Assembly (NCBI GenBank): GCA_019247255.1
Contig: JAFAPJ010000147.1
Location: 1-13,102, forward strand
Direction: 5' to 3'
Length of the DNA stretch: 13,102 nt
From: Methylobacteriaceae bacterium
GTDB lineage: Bacteria > Pseudomonadota > Alphaproteobacteria > Rhizobiales > Beijerinckiaceae
Positions 1 through 8,700 of this stretch are shown piece after piece. The notes under the pieces were generated by a model. The model was not told the origin of the DNA. It searched no databases and was given only the letters and a program-made list of their open reading frames with translations. The first letter of the stretch is position 1. Every line of letters starts with the position of its first letter. The translations under genes and the position numbers were made by a program.

Positions 1-438
1 GCGCGCGGTCGAGCTCGGCGTATGCAGGGAGTGCACGTGCAGGTGCCGCACCGCTTCCGGCAGCTCGCTCGCGAGAACGAGCGCCTGTCCGGCGCGGCGC
101 AGCCGGTTCGCGCTCGGGTCCCGCTTCAAGTCTCGCCAGAATGCGCCGAGGAACGCCGCGAAGCCCGGGCGGCGAAGCCCGGCCGCGAGGCCGCGCAGCA
201 CCCGCAGCGGCTCCTGGTAGAGGTACTCGGGCAGGTAGCGCACCGGCGCCGTGATCTCGCGATAAATCGGGTGCTGCACCCGCTCGGTCGGATGACGGAG
301 CGACCAGATCTCGAGCGCGAGGCCGCGCCGCTCGAGGCCGAGGATCTCCTGCGCGATGAACGTCTCGGACAGGCGCGGATAGCCCTTGACGACGATCGCG
401 ATGCGCGGCCCCGCCCCGCCCGGCTTCCGGGTCGTCAC
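1..438 (-). CDS. Glycosyltransferase family 4-like protein (3' part beyond window)
   Basis: This is the N-terminal 146 residues of a probable GT-B glycosyltransferase, read by translating the reverse strand from a GTG at 438 to the window edge. It would transfer a sugar from a nucleotide-sugar donor during surface polysaccharide or glycolipid assembly at the cytoplasmic face of the membrane. After a short polar leader come a first beta strand (IAIVVKGYPRLSETFI, about residues 13-28) and then EILGLERRG. This is the typical opening of GT4 enzymes resembling colanic-acid WcaL-type transferases. The C-terminal donor-binding half is outside the window, so the catalytic E-x7-E motif cannot be checked. 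The GTG start overlaps the TGA of the upstream glycosyltransferase by four bases (GTGA), which implies translational coupling and one operon. The family call is fairly safe; the sugar and acceptor are unknown. Confidence 0.82.
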   Translation of the reverse strand, partial: MTTRKPGGAGPRIAIVVKGYPRLSETFIAQEILGLERRGLALEIWSLRHPTERVQHPIYREITAPVRYLPEYLYQEPLRVLRGLAAGLRRPGFAAFLGAFWRDLKRDPSANRLRRAGQALVLASELPEAVRHLHVHSLHTPSSTAR

Positions 439-1703
439 TCGGCGGCGATCGGCATCTCGGTCGGGGCTCGCCGCGCCGCGACGCTGGCCGCGAAAAGGTC
501 GCCGATCACTTCGAGACCGTCGAGGAGCCCCGGAACCACGATGCGCGACGGCGGCGGCTGGACCGGGAGGTCCCGCAAGGCGCGGGCCATAGCGGCCGGG
601 TCGCGGCCGGCGCCCTCGTCCACGATCGCGCGCACGAGACCGAGCCGCTCGGCCTCATGCGCGCGGATGAGCTGTTCGCGGCGCGGGCTGGTCCGCGGCA
701 CGATCAGCGCCGGCTTGTCGAAGGACAGGATCTCGCAGAACGTGTTGTAGCCGCCCATCCCGACGACGCCAGCGGCCTGACCCATCAAGAGCTCCAGCTT
801 GGTGTCGAACGCGATCGCGTCGAGCTTCGGATGGCGCGCGATCCGATCGAGGAATCCTGCGCGCCGCTCCCGGTTGATGAAGGGACCGAACACGATGAGC
901 GCGGGATGCGGGATGGCGGGATCGGCCTCGTAGGCGGAGATCACCCAGTCGATCATGTCGTCGCCGTCGCCGCCGCCGCCGGTCGTGACGAGGATGAAGG
1001 GTTCCTGGGTGATGGGCAGGTTCGGCGCGAAGGCGGACGGCAGGGGCAGGTCCCGCCGAAGATAGCCCGTATAGGTCGTGCGGCTCGCGATCCGGGCGGG
1101 AAGGCCCAGCGATTCGAGCGGTCGATAGACGTCGCGGAGGCCGTAGACCCAGATCTCGTCGTAGAAGCGGGCCAGGATCTCGGTCGCGCCTTTGCGCTCC
1201 CATTCGGGAACGAGAAGCGAGGGCTCATCCATCACGTCCCGGACGCCGAGGACCAGCCGGCAGCCGCGGCGCGCGAGCCGCTCGAGCGAGGGGACGATCT
1301 CGCCCCGAAACCCTGTCGGCTCCTTATCGACGATCAGGATGTCGGGATCGAAGGCCTCGGCCGTCTGCCGGATCAGGGCCTCGCGCAGACGGACGGTCTC
1401 CTCGACCGGCGTGTTCAGGTTCAGCGTCCGGTATTCGCCGTTCGGCAGCTTCGTGACGCCCGGGATGCGCACGTAATCGACGCCCGCGTCGAACTCGAAG
1501 CTTCCGATGACCGGGGAACCCGAGAGAATGACCACCGACGCGTCCGGACAGCGCGTCACGAGCGCGTTCGCGATCGCCCGCGACCGCCTGAGATGGCCGA
1601 GCCCGAACGTGTCGTGGCTGTAGAGCAGCACGCGCGGCGGAGCGCCTCCGTCGCGCGCGCCGCAGGCCGCCAAACGGTCGATGCTGTCGCCGCCGCACGC
1701 CAT
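435..1703 (-). CDS. MurG-like predicted glycosyltransferase (GT28 / COG4671 type)
   Basis: This 422-aa protein is a predicted cytoplasmic GT-B glycosyltransferase with a MurG-like fold. The N-terminal domain opens with RVLLYSHDTFGLGHLRRS (about residues 24-41), the GxGHxxR acceptor-side loop of this superfamily. A short linker rich in Gly and Asp (TTGGGGDGDD, 240-249) leads into the C-terminal domain. There GMGGYNTFCEIL (315-326) matches the donor-nucleotide-binding GG-x-N-T-x-x-E motif of GT28 C-terminal domains. YDEIWVYG and YTGYLRR are also typical of the COG4671 'predicted glycosyl transferase' group. I chose the ATG at 1703: an upstream in-frame ATG at 1796 adds 31 low-quality residues, lacks a ribosome site and sits in the divergent promoter gap. 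The gene is coupled to the GT4 gene downstream and is divergent from the ABC-like gene. The substrate is unknown. Confidence 0.88.
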   Translation of the reverse strand: MACGGDSIDRLAACGARDGGAPPRVLLYSHDTFGLGHLRRSRAIANALVTRCPDASVVILSGSPVIGSFEFDAGVDYVRIPGVTKLPNGEYRTLNLNTPVEETVRLREALIRQTAEAFDPDILIVDKEPTGFRGEIVPSLERLARRGCRLVLGVRDVMDEPSLLVPEWERKGATEILARFYDEIWVYGLRDVYRPLESLGLPARIASRTTYTGYLRRDLPLPSAFAPNLPITQEPFILVTTGGGGDGDDMIDWVISAYEADPAIPHPALIVFGPFINRERRAGFLDRIARHPKLDAIAFDTKLELLMGQAAGVVGMGGYNTFCEILSFDKPALIVPRTSPRREQLIRAHEAERLGLVRAIVDEGAGRDPAAMARALRDLPVQPPPSRIVVPGLLDGLEVIGDLFAASVAARRAPTEMPIAAE

Positions 1704-1788
1704 CGCTGCTCTCGCCCCGCCGAGGACAAGAGCCCACCGGCGGGAAGGTTGTACCACGTTCGGGCGGCGGGCTTCATCCCCCCATCTC

Positions 1789-1805
1789 GCCCCCATGTCG
1801 GGGGC
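1789..1805. repeat. Short inverted repeat in the divergent gap
   Basis: GCCCCC at 1789-1794 and GGGGGC at 1800-1805 form a perfect 6-bp inverted repeat with a 5-base spacer. It lies in the 140-bp gap (1704-1843) between the leftward glycosyltransferase pair and the rightward ABC-like gene, about 39 bases before the latter's ATG. It could be an operator or a 5'-leader hairpin. In DNA this GC-rich it could also be chance. No convincing -35/-10 pair was recognised in the gap; a TTGTAC near 1749 is the only -35-like hexamer and has no good partner. Confidence 0.25.
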
Positions 1806-1843
1806 TATCGCCAGGTCCCGCCGCGGGCTACCTTCCGGCCAGG

Positions 1844-4537
1844 ATGGATAAGAGTCTATTCCGCTACATCTGGCGCTTCTCGCGCCGGGACCAGCTCGTC
1901 ATCTTCGCGGTGGTGCTGGTCTCGCTGCCGTTCTACTACCTGTCTCTCGACCTGCCCCGCCGCATCGTGAACGAGGCCATCCAGGGCCGCGCGTTCCAGA
2001 ACGGGCATGAGACGGCGCCCTTCCTGGCGCTCAGCATCTCCTGGCCGGCCTGGATCGGCGGCGGCGAGACGCATCTCTGGGGCGGGCTGCAGCTCGAGCG
2101 CCTTCAGCTGCTCTACGGGCTCTCCTTCCTGTTCCTGTTCTACGTGCTCGTGAACGGGGTCTTCAAATACTGGATCAACCTGGCGAAAGGCGCGCTCGGC
2201 GAGCGCATGCTGAGGCGCCTGCGCTTCGATCTCTTCAGCCTTGCGCTGCGCTTCACGCCGGACACTTTGCGGACGGTGAAATCCTCCGAAGCCGCCACGA
2301 TCATCAAGGACGAGGTCGAGCCGATCGGCGGCTTCATCGGCGACGCCTTCATCCAGCCGCTGCTCCTCGGAAGCCAGGCCGCGACGGCGCTGACCTTCAT
2401 CCTCCTGCAGAACGTCTGGCTCGGGCTGATCGCGGCCGCCGTGGTCGGCGTGCAGTTCGTGGTCATCCCCCGCATGCGCCGCGAGCTGCTGCGGCTCGGG
2501 CGCATGCGCCAAATCGCGTCGCGCCGCCTCGCGGGCCGCATCGGCGAGGTCATCGACGGCATCGAGGCCGTCCACGTCCACAATACCAGCCGCTGGGAGC
2601 GCGCCGAGATCGGCCGCCGCCTCTACGAACTTTTCGACATCCGCTACCGGATCTACAAGCGGAAGTTCGTCGTCAAGTTTCTGAACAATCTGCTCGCGCA
2701 GATGACGCCGTTCTTCTTCTACGCTGTCGGGGGCTACTTCGCCCTGCGCGGGCGGCTCGACATCGGTCAGCTCGTCGCCGTCATCGCGGCCTATCGGGAG
2801 CTTCCGCCGCCCCTCAAGGAGCTGATCGACTGGGATCAGCAGCGCCTCGACGTGCAGGTGAAGTACGACCAGGTCGTCGGCTATTTCGCGGCCGAGAAGC
2901 TGCGTCCGGTCGACGAGCCCGCGCCGGCGGAGCAGGCCGCGGCGTCGCTCGGATCGCCGCTCGCGATCGACGACCTCACCGTCTTCGACGTGAACGGCAG
3001 CGCCGTGATCCGGAGCCTCTCGCTCCGCCTCGACTTGCCGACGCATGCCGCTCTGATCGGCGGCGGAGGTCCCGAGGCCAGCATCCTGGCCCGCGTCCTC
3101 GCGCGGCGCGAGCCCGTGGGGGGCGGGGAGATCCGGTTCGGCGACCGCGCGCTCGGCCATTTGCCGGCGGAGGTCGTGGGCCGTCGGCTCGCCTATGCCG
3201 GGCCGGAGCCGATCCTGTTTCCCGGGACGCTCCGGGACAACATTCTCTACGGCCTGCGCCACGAGCCGCTCGGCGACGGCCCGGAGAGCGGCCGCACCCT
3301 CGAGCTTGCGGAGGCGCGCCGAACCGGCAACCCGATCGACCCGATCGAGGCGAGCTGGGTCGACCTCGGCCACACCGGCGCGGCGGACGAGGAGGAGCTT
3401 GACGGGCAGCTCCTCGACATGCTGCGCCGGCTCGGCCTCGGCCCGGACCTGTACCGGTTCGGCCATGCCGGGCTGATCGACCCCGAGCGCAACCCGGACC
3501 TTGCGAGCCAGATCGTGGAGGCGCGCGGCAAGCTGCGTGAGGAGCTCGCCGAGCAGGGCATGGCGGATTACGTCGAGCCGTTCGACCCGGAGCGCTACAA
3601 CACGCAGGCGACCGTCGCCGAGAACCTGCTGTTCGGCGTGCCCCGGTCGCGCCAGCTCGTCGGGCGGGCGCTCGCCGAGCACGAGGCGATCCGTCAGGCG
3701 CTCGCGGAAGCGAAGCTCGTCGACGAGCTCGTCGGCATGGGCGCCCGCATCGCCGAGACGATGGTCGAGCTGTTCCGCGGCCTGCCCCCCGGGCACCCGC
3801 TCTTCGAGCAGTTCTCCTTCGTCCACGCCGAGGAGCTCGTCGATTTCGAGGAGATCCTGAAGCGCTTCGGCCTGGGGCAGCGGCGTGGCGGGCTGTCCCG
3901 CGAGGACCGCACGCGGCTCGCCGCCCTGACCATGGGCTATATTGAGCCGCGGCATCGCCTCGGGCTCCTCGACGATGCGCTCAGGGCGCGCCTTCTGGAG
4001 GGCCGCCGGCTGGTGCGCGCGGCTCTCGAGGCCGCGGGCTCGAACGAGATCGAGTTCTACGATCCCGAGACGTTCAATCCCGCAGCGCCCGTGCGGGACA
4101 ACATCCTGTTCGGCCGCGTGAACAACACGGTCGCGGCCGCCCGCGACGAGGTCCGGGTCGCGAGCGCGAAGGTCATCGACGAGCTCGGTCTCCGGGCGGA
4201 GGTCGAGCGGGTCGGACTTGACCATCAGGTGGGACCCGCCGGGCGGCTCCTCACGGCGGCGCAGCGCGCGACGGTCGACCTGATGCGGTGCCTCGTGAAG
4301 CGGCCCGACCTCCTCGTCATCGACGGCGCCTTCAGCTCCTTCAACGACGAGCAGACGGCCGCCGCCCTCTTCGTGGCGGTCGAGGCCTGCGAAGGGCGAA
4401 GCCTCGCGGTCGTCCTGCCGAACGAGCAGCATCGCCAATTCTTCGATGTCGTGGTCCGCTTCGCGGATGGCTCCGTGCAGGTTGAGCGCGAGCCGGGCGA
4501 GGCTGCCGAGCGACGCGTCGCGGCGGCTGCGGAATAG
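1844..4537 (+). CDS. ABC-exporter-like protein with degenerate, expanded nucleotide-binding domain
   Basis: This 897-aa inner-membrane protein has a type-IV ABC exporter architecture. Residues 1-350 form the membrane domain, with hydrophobic helices near 16-38, 88-108, 168-188, 190-208, 284-301 and 306-320; about 43 residues separate helices 1 and 2. From about 373 a nucleotide-binding domain begins, but its motifs are lost. The Walker A position reads GGGGPEAS (406-413) with no lysine. The Q-loop glutamine is replaced (AGPEPILFPGT, 452-462). The signature position reads LTAAQ (803-807). Walker B reads LLVIDG (823-828) with Gly in place of the catalytic Glu, and the switch His is absent (VVLPNEQ, 856-862). 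About 330 residues separate the Q-loop and signature regions, against roughly 80 normally, and contain an internal duplication. The frame is uninterrupted with normal codon use, so this is a divergent protein and not a broken gene. The start has only a weak ribosome site. It probably lacks canonical ATPase cycling; the cargo is unknown. Confidence 0.88.
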   Translation: MDKSLFRYIWRFSRRDQLVIFAVVLVSLPFYYLSLDLPRRIVNEAIQGRAFQNGHETAPFLALSISWPAWIGGGETHLWGGLQLERLQLLYGLSFLFLFYVLVNGVFKYWINLAKGALGERMLRRLRFDLFSLALRFTPDTLRTVKSSEAATIIKDEVEPIGGFIGDAFIQPLLLGSQAATALTFILLQNVWLGLIAAAVVGVQFVVIPRMRRELLRLGRMRQIASRRLAGRIGEVIDGIEAVHVHNTSRWERAEIGRRLYELFDIRYRIYKRKFVVKFLNNLLAQMTPFFFYAVGGYFALRGRLDIGQLVAVIAAYRELPPPLKELIDWDQQRLDVQVKYDQVVGYFAAEKLRPVDEPAPAEQAAASLGSPLAIDDLTVFDVNGSAVIRSLSLRLDLPTHAALIGGGGPEASILARVLARREPVGGGEIRFGDRALGHLPAEVVGRRLAYAGPEPILFPGTLRDNILYGLRHEPLGDGPESGRTLELAEARRTGNPIDPIEASWVDLGHTGAADEEELDGQLLDMLRRLGLGPDLYRFGHAGLIDPERNPDLASQIVEARGKLREELAEQGMADYVEPFDPERYNTQATVAENLLFGVPRSRQLVGRALAEHEAIRQALAEAKLVDELVGMGARIAETMVELFRGLPPGHPLFEQFSFVHAEELVDFEEILKRFGLGQRRGGLSREDRTRLAALTMGYIEPRHRLGLLDDALRARLLEGRRLVRAALEAAGSNEIEFYDPETFNPAAPVRDNILFGRVNNTVAAARDEVRVASAKVIDELGLRAEVERVGLDHQVGPAGRLLTAAQRATVDLMRCLVKRPDLLVIDGAFSSFNDEQTAAALFVAVEACEGRSLAVVLPNEQHRQFFDVVVRFADGSVQVEREPGEAAERRVAAAAE

Positions 4538-4551
4538 GGCGGAAACCGAGA

Positions 4552-4995
4552 ATGACCATCGACGCCGAGGTGAAGTCGCTCAAGCAGGTGCCGATGTTCA
4601 AGGACATCGATCCGACGCGGCTCAAGCTCCTCGCCTTCACCTCCGAACGCGTGTCCTACCGGGCCGGGCAGCGCCTGTTCGTGCAGGGCGACGTCGCGGA
4701 CGCGGCCTTCGTGCTGCTCGAAGGCAAGGTCGACGTCGTCCTGTCCGACGGCGGCAATCAGGTGAAGGTCGCCGAGCTCGGCCAGAACGCGATCCTGGGC
4801 GAGATGGGCATCCTGTCGGGCATGCCGCGCTCCGCGACGGTCGTGGCGTCGGAGCCCTCCTCGGCGCTGCGCATCGACCGGCGCGTCTTCCTGGAGCTCC
4901 TGAGCCAGTTCCCGCAGATGTCGCTCGCCATCATGCGCGAGCTCGCGCGCCGGCTCGAGCGGACGAACGCGCAGCTCGTTCGCGCGAACGGCTGA
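4552..4995 (+). CDS. Stand-alone cyclic-nucleotide-binding (CAP_ED/cNMP) domain protein
   Basis: This 147-aa soluble protein consists of essentially one cNMP-binding beta-roll. The phosphate-binding cassette is intact: GEMGILSGMPRSATV at 83-97, with the ribose-binding Glu84 and phosphate-binding Arg93 in the usual G-E-x..R-S/T-A arrangement. It should therefore be able to bind cAMP or cGMP. A C-terminal amphipathic helix (about 111-143, ending RELARRLERTNAQLV) corresponds to the B/C helix region. There is no DNA-binding helix-turn-helix, so it is not a Crp/Fnr transcription factor. It starts 14 bp after the ABC-like gene, with a GGGCGGAAA-type ribosome site, and ends 5 bp before the dehydrogenase gene. 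An operon role as a ligand-sensing partner of the ABC-like protein is plausible but inferred. Confidence 0.9.
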   Translation: MTIDAEVKSLKQVPMFKDIDPTRLKLLAFTSERVSYRAGQRLFVQGDVADAAFVLLEGKVDVVLSDGGNQVKVAELGQNAILGEMGILSGMPRSATVVASEPSSALRIDRRVFLELLSQFPQMSLAIMRELARRLERTNAQLVRANG

Positions 4996-5000
4996 GGCCG

Positions 5001-5768
5001 ATGGATCTCGGGGCGAAGCTGCGAGACCGCCACGTCTTCGTTACGGGGGCGTCGAGCGGGCTCGGGATGCATTTCGCCCGGCTCGCCGCCGGCTGCGGCG
5101 CCCTCGTGACCGTCGGGGCGCGGCGGCGCGAGCGGCTGGACGCGCTCGTCGGCGAGCTCGACGCGCTCGGCGCCGCGGAGGCCCGCGCGGTCGACCTCGA
5201 CGTGACCCAGGCGGCCTCGGTCGAGGCCGCGCTCGCGGAGGCGGGACGGGCGGCGCCGCTCGACGTTCTCGTCAACAATGCGGGGATCTCGGAGGCGCGC
5301 CCCGCGCTCGACATCAGCGAGGCACTCTTCGACGGCGTCCTCGCGACGAACCTGAAGGGGGTCTGGCTCGCCTCGACGGCGGCGGCCCGGACCTGGCGCG
5401 AGGCGGGTCGTGGCGGCACGATCGTGAACGTCGCCTCCATCCTGGCCTTCCGGGTCGCGGGCGCGGTCCCGGCCTACGCGGCCTCGAAGGCGGGCGTGGT
5501 GCAGCTGACGAGCGCGCTCGCGCTCGAATGGGCGCGCTACGGAATCCGGGTGAACGCGCTGGCGCCCGGCTACATCGCGACCGAGATGAACGCGGATTTC
5601 TTCGGCACGCCGGCCGGGGAGGCGCTCGTGAAGCGCATCCCGATGCGCCGCCTCGGCGAGCCGTCCGATCTCGACGGCGCCTTCCTGCTTCTCGCGACGG
5701 ACGCGTCCCGCTGGATGACGGGAACGTGCGTGACGGTCGATGGCGGGCACCTGTCATCGAGCCTGTGA
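5001..5768 (+). CDS. SDR-family NAD(P)-dependent oxidoreductase
   Basis: This 255-aa classical short-chain dehydrogenase/reductase interconverts an alcohol and a ketone using NAD(H) or NADP(H). It shows the Rossmann glycine motif TGASSGLG (15-22), NNAG (92-95), the active-site Asn117, and the catalytic Ser146, Tyr159 and Lys163 (YAASK). The C-terminal GTCVTVDGGH is also typical. An Arg pair after beta-2 (GARRRERL, 39-46) suggests NADP(H) preference; this is an inference from position. The ATG at 5001 gives the full family length. GAGG overlapping the upstream stop codon acts as ribosome site, so the gene is probably co-transcribed with the ABC-like and cNMP genes. It resembles FabG-type reductases but is not next to fatty-acid genes, so the substrate stays open. 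Confidence 0.93.
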   Translation: MDLGAKLRDRHVFVTGASSGLGMHFARLAAGCGALVTVGARRRERLDALVGELDALGAAEARAVDLDVTQAASVEAALAEAGRAAPLDVLVNNAGISEARPALDISEALFDGVLATNLKGVWLASTAAARTWREAGRGGTIVNVASILAFRVAGAVPAYAASKAGVVQLTSALALEWARYGIRVNALAPGYIATEMNADFFGTPAGEALVKRIPMRRLGEPSDLDGAFLLLATDASRWMTGTCVTVDGGHLSSSL

Positions 5769-5780
5769 GCGCCCGCACGC

Positions 5781-8700
5781 TCAGCGCGGCTCGGCCTCGC
5801 CCAGAAGGAGCCGCCGGACCTTCGCGGTGAGGCTCGCGGCCGTGAACGGCTTCGTGATGAGGTCGACGCCGCCGTCGGGTCGTCCCGGCAGAACCGCCGC
5901 GTCGCGCGTGTAGCCCGTCGTGAAGAGCACCTTCAGGTCCGGCCGGCAGCGGAGCGCCTCGTCCGCGACCTTGCGGCCGTTCAAGGGACCCGCGAGCACG
6001 ATATCGGTGAACAGGAGGCGCACCTCCGGATGAGCGTCGAGGAGCGCGAGCCCGGTCGGGCCGTCAGCGGCCGCGACGACGGTGTAGCCTGCCTCCTCCA
6101 GCGCCGAGACCGTGAACTCCCGTACCATATCCTCGTCCTCGACGAGCAGGATCGTCTCGCCCGTGCCGTCGGCCAGCGAGTCGGCGGAGCCTGGCTGCGC
6201 GCCGTCATGCGCTTCCGCGGCGAGCTGACGGCGCGGGAAGTACAGCGTGACGGTCGTGCCCTCGCCGGGCTCGGATCGGATGGCCGCGTGGCCCCCCGAT
6301 TGGCGCAGGAAGCCGTAGACCTGGCTCAGGCCGAGGCCGGTGCCCTTGCCGACGGGCTTCGTGGTGAAGAACGGCTCGAAGACGCGCTCGCGGATCTCGG
6401 GCGTCATCCCGATCCCCGTGTCGCGGACCGCGAGCCGGACATAGGCGCCGGCCCGGACGTCGCCGCGCGCCACCGCCGGGTCGTTCGCGTCGAGATCGGC
6501 ATTCGCGGTCTCGATCGTGAGCCGGCCTCCCTCCGGCATGGCGTCCCGCGCGTTCACGCACAGGTTCAGGATCGCGTTCTCGATCCCGTTCACGTCGGCC
6601 TCCGTCGGCCCGAGCGCGGGCGCGAGCGTTGTGTTGACCGCGATGTGCTCACCGAGCGCGCGGCGGATGAGCTCGGACATCCCCTCGATCGTGCGGTTGA
6701 GATCGACGGGTTCCGGCTTCAACGGCGATTGGCGCGCGAAGGCGAGGAGGCGATGCGTCAGCACGGCCGCGCGCCGTGCGCCCTCGACCGCGTTCGCGAT
6801 GTTGCGCGCGAGCCGCGGGTCCTGGCCGGTCGCCTCGAGCCGGCGCTGGGCCATGTCGAGGTGGCCGGTCACGACCGTGAGGAGGTTGTTGAAATCGTGG
6901 GCGACCCCGCCCGTCAGCTGCCCGACGACCTCCATCTTCTGCGATTGTCGCAGCTGCTCCTCCGTCCGCCGCAAGGCCTCGGCGGCCTCGTGCTCCGCCG
7001 TGACGTCGCGAGCGATCGCGTGAATGAAGCGGTCGTCCGGGACCGCCGTCCAGGACAGCCAGCGGTAGCTCCCGTCCTTGTGCCGGTAGCGGTTCTCGAA
7101 ACGCAGCGTCGTGATGCCTTCCGAGAGCCGCCCGGCCTCCGCGAGCGTGCTCTCGATATCTTCGGGATGGACGAGGTCGATGAAGCGGGTGCCGACGAGG
7201 TCTTCCTCCGCCCAGCCGAGTGTCGTCGCCCAGGCAGGATTGATCGCCACGACCTCGGCGTCGAACCGGGCGACGAGCATGAGCTCGGTCGAGAGCCGCC
7301 AGATGCGGTCGCGCTCGGCGATCGCGTTCTCGACTCGCTTCTCGAGGGTCGCGTTGAGCTCCCGGAGCTCGGCATCCGTCCGCTTCTCGCGGTCGATGTC
7401 GAGAATCGCCACGACGCCGCCGGTCACGAGGCCGGCCGGGTCGCGCACGGGCGCTCCGATGATGCGGACCCACGCGTCCGTGCCGTCGCCCCGTCGGTAG
7501 AGCGCCTCAATCTCCGGCCGCTCCTCGCCGTGCCGGATGACGCGGCCGAGCGGGTATTCGTGTCCCTCCACCTGGCGGCCGTCCGGGTGGAACGCGACCC
7601 AGGCCCGGTAATCGTCGATCGTCTGCGAAGGCAGGAGCGGGTGACGGAAGATGCGCGCGGCCTGCGCGTTCCCGTCGATGATGCGCCCGCTCGGCGCCTC
7701 CGCGATCACGACGCCGACCGGGACGGCGTCGAAGACGGCCTTCAGCCGTGCCTGGCTCTCGGCGAGCGCCGCGCGCGCTTCGCGTTCGTCCGTGACGTCC
7801 GTGTGGACGCCGACCCATTCGCGGATCGAGCCATCGGGCAGGGTGACCGGGACAGCGCGGGTTGAGAACAGGCGGAAGCCGCCGTCGCGGCCGCGTACGC
7901 GATGCTCGAACACGAAGGTGCTGCGCGACGCGACGGCCCGCTGCCAGGCTTCGATCGTCGGCTCCGCGTCGTCGGGATGGACGGCCTGCGCCCAGCCATA
8001 GCCCTCGTATGCGTCGCGCGTCTGACCGGTCAGCTCGGACCAGCCGGGCTGGTCGCCGGTCATTCGGCCCTCGGCGTCGTTCGTCCAGACGACGCCCTCG
8101 ACGGCTCGCACGGCCGCGCGGAACCGCTCCTCGCTCGCCTGCAGCGCTGCCTGACGCTGCGCGATGGCGAGGCTCGCCGTGGTGAGCGCCTGGCCGATCG
8201 CGTTCGCCTCGCGAAGTCCGGAGCGGATGGGCGGGACGACCTCTCGCCGGCCGAGGCCCTCGGCGGCCGCCGCGAGCCCGCTCAGCGGTTCGGCGATCTG
8301 GCGGGCGAATCGCACCGCGAGCGCGACCGAGACGAGAAGCACGACGAGCGCCGAGCCGGCGAGGAGCCAGACGAGCCGCTGGATCGGGTCGAAGATCGTC
8401 GCGACCGGCACGCCGACCGCGACGCGCCAACCCGTGATGCCGGAGCGCGTATAGGCGCTGTAGGCCTGCTCCCCTTCGAGCGTCGTGCCGAGCCAGATGC
8501 CGCCATCGCCGACGGCGTTCGCCCGCAGCGTATCGGACGCGAAGCTGCCGATGAAGCGCTCGTGCTGGCGCGAGCGCGCGATGATGAGGTCGCGGCGGTC
8601 GACGAGCGACACCGTCCAGTCCGGCGGCGTGGAGGCAGCGAGAATATCGGCCAGCCGCGAGGGATCGAGCGCGATGTTGAGCGCGTAGGCGACCATCCCG

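Noticed and set aside
158..184. Short direct repeat of GCGAAGCCCGG within the GT4 gene
   Set aside because: It follows from repeated Gly/Phe/Arg codons in coding sequence; there are only two copies and no array structure.
657..1970. 437-codon plus-strand frame across the MurG-like gene and the divergent gap
   Set aside because: It overlaps a recognisable glycosyltransferase, the divergent gap and the start of the ABC-like gene, and shows low-complexity Arg/Asp composition with no motif.
1856..4438. 860-codon open frame on the minus strand, antisense to the ABC-like gene
   Set aside because: It is an exact antisense shadow of a well-supported gene. Its translation is Arg/Glu/Asp-rich without domain patterns, as expected when GC-rich codons are read backwards.
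4446..5000. Upstream extension of the SDR frame
   Set aside because: It overlaps the cNMP gene out of frame, and its translation is an Arg/Gly-rich shadow. The SDR homology begins just after the ATG at 5001.
5769..5780. Possible bidirectional terminator between the SDR and kinase stop codons
   Set aside because: Only 12 bases separate the genes, and neither a stem nor a T-run is visible there.
6030..7865. 611-codon plus-strand frame inside the hybrid kinase
   Set aside because: It is an antisense shadow of the PAS/HisKA/ATPase coding region, with no recognisable fold and no ribosome site.
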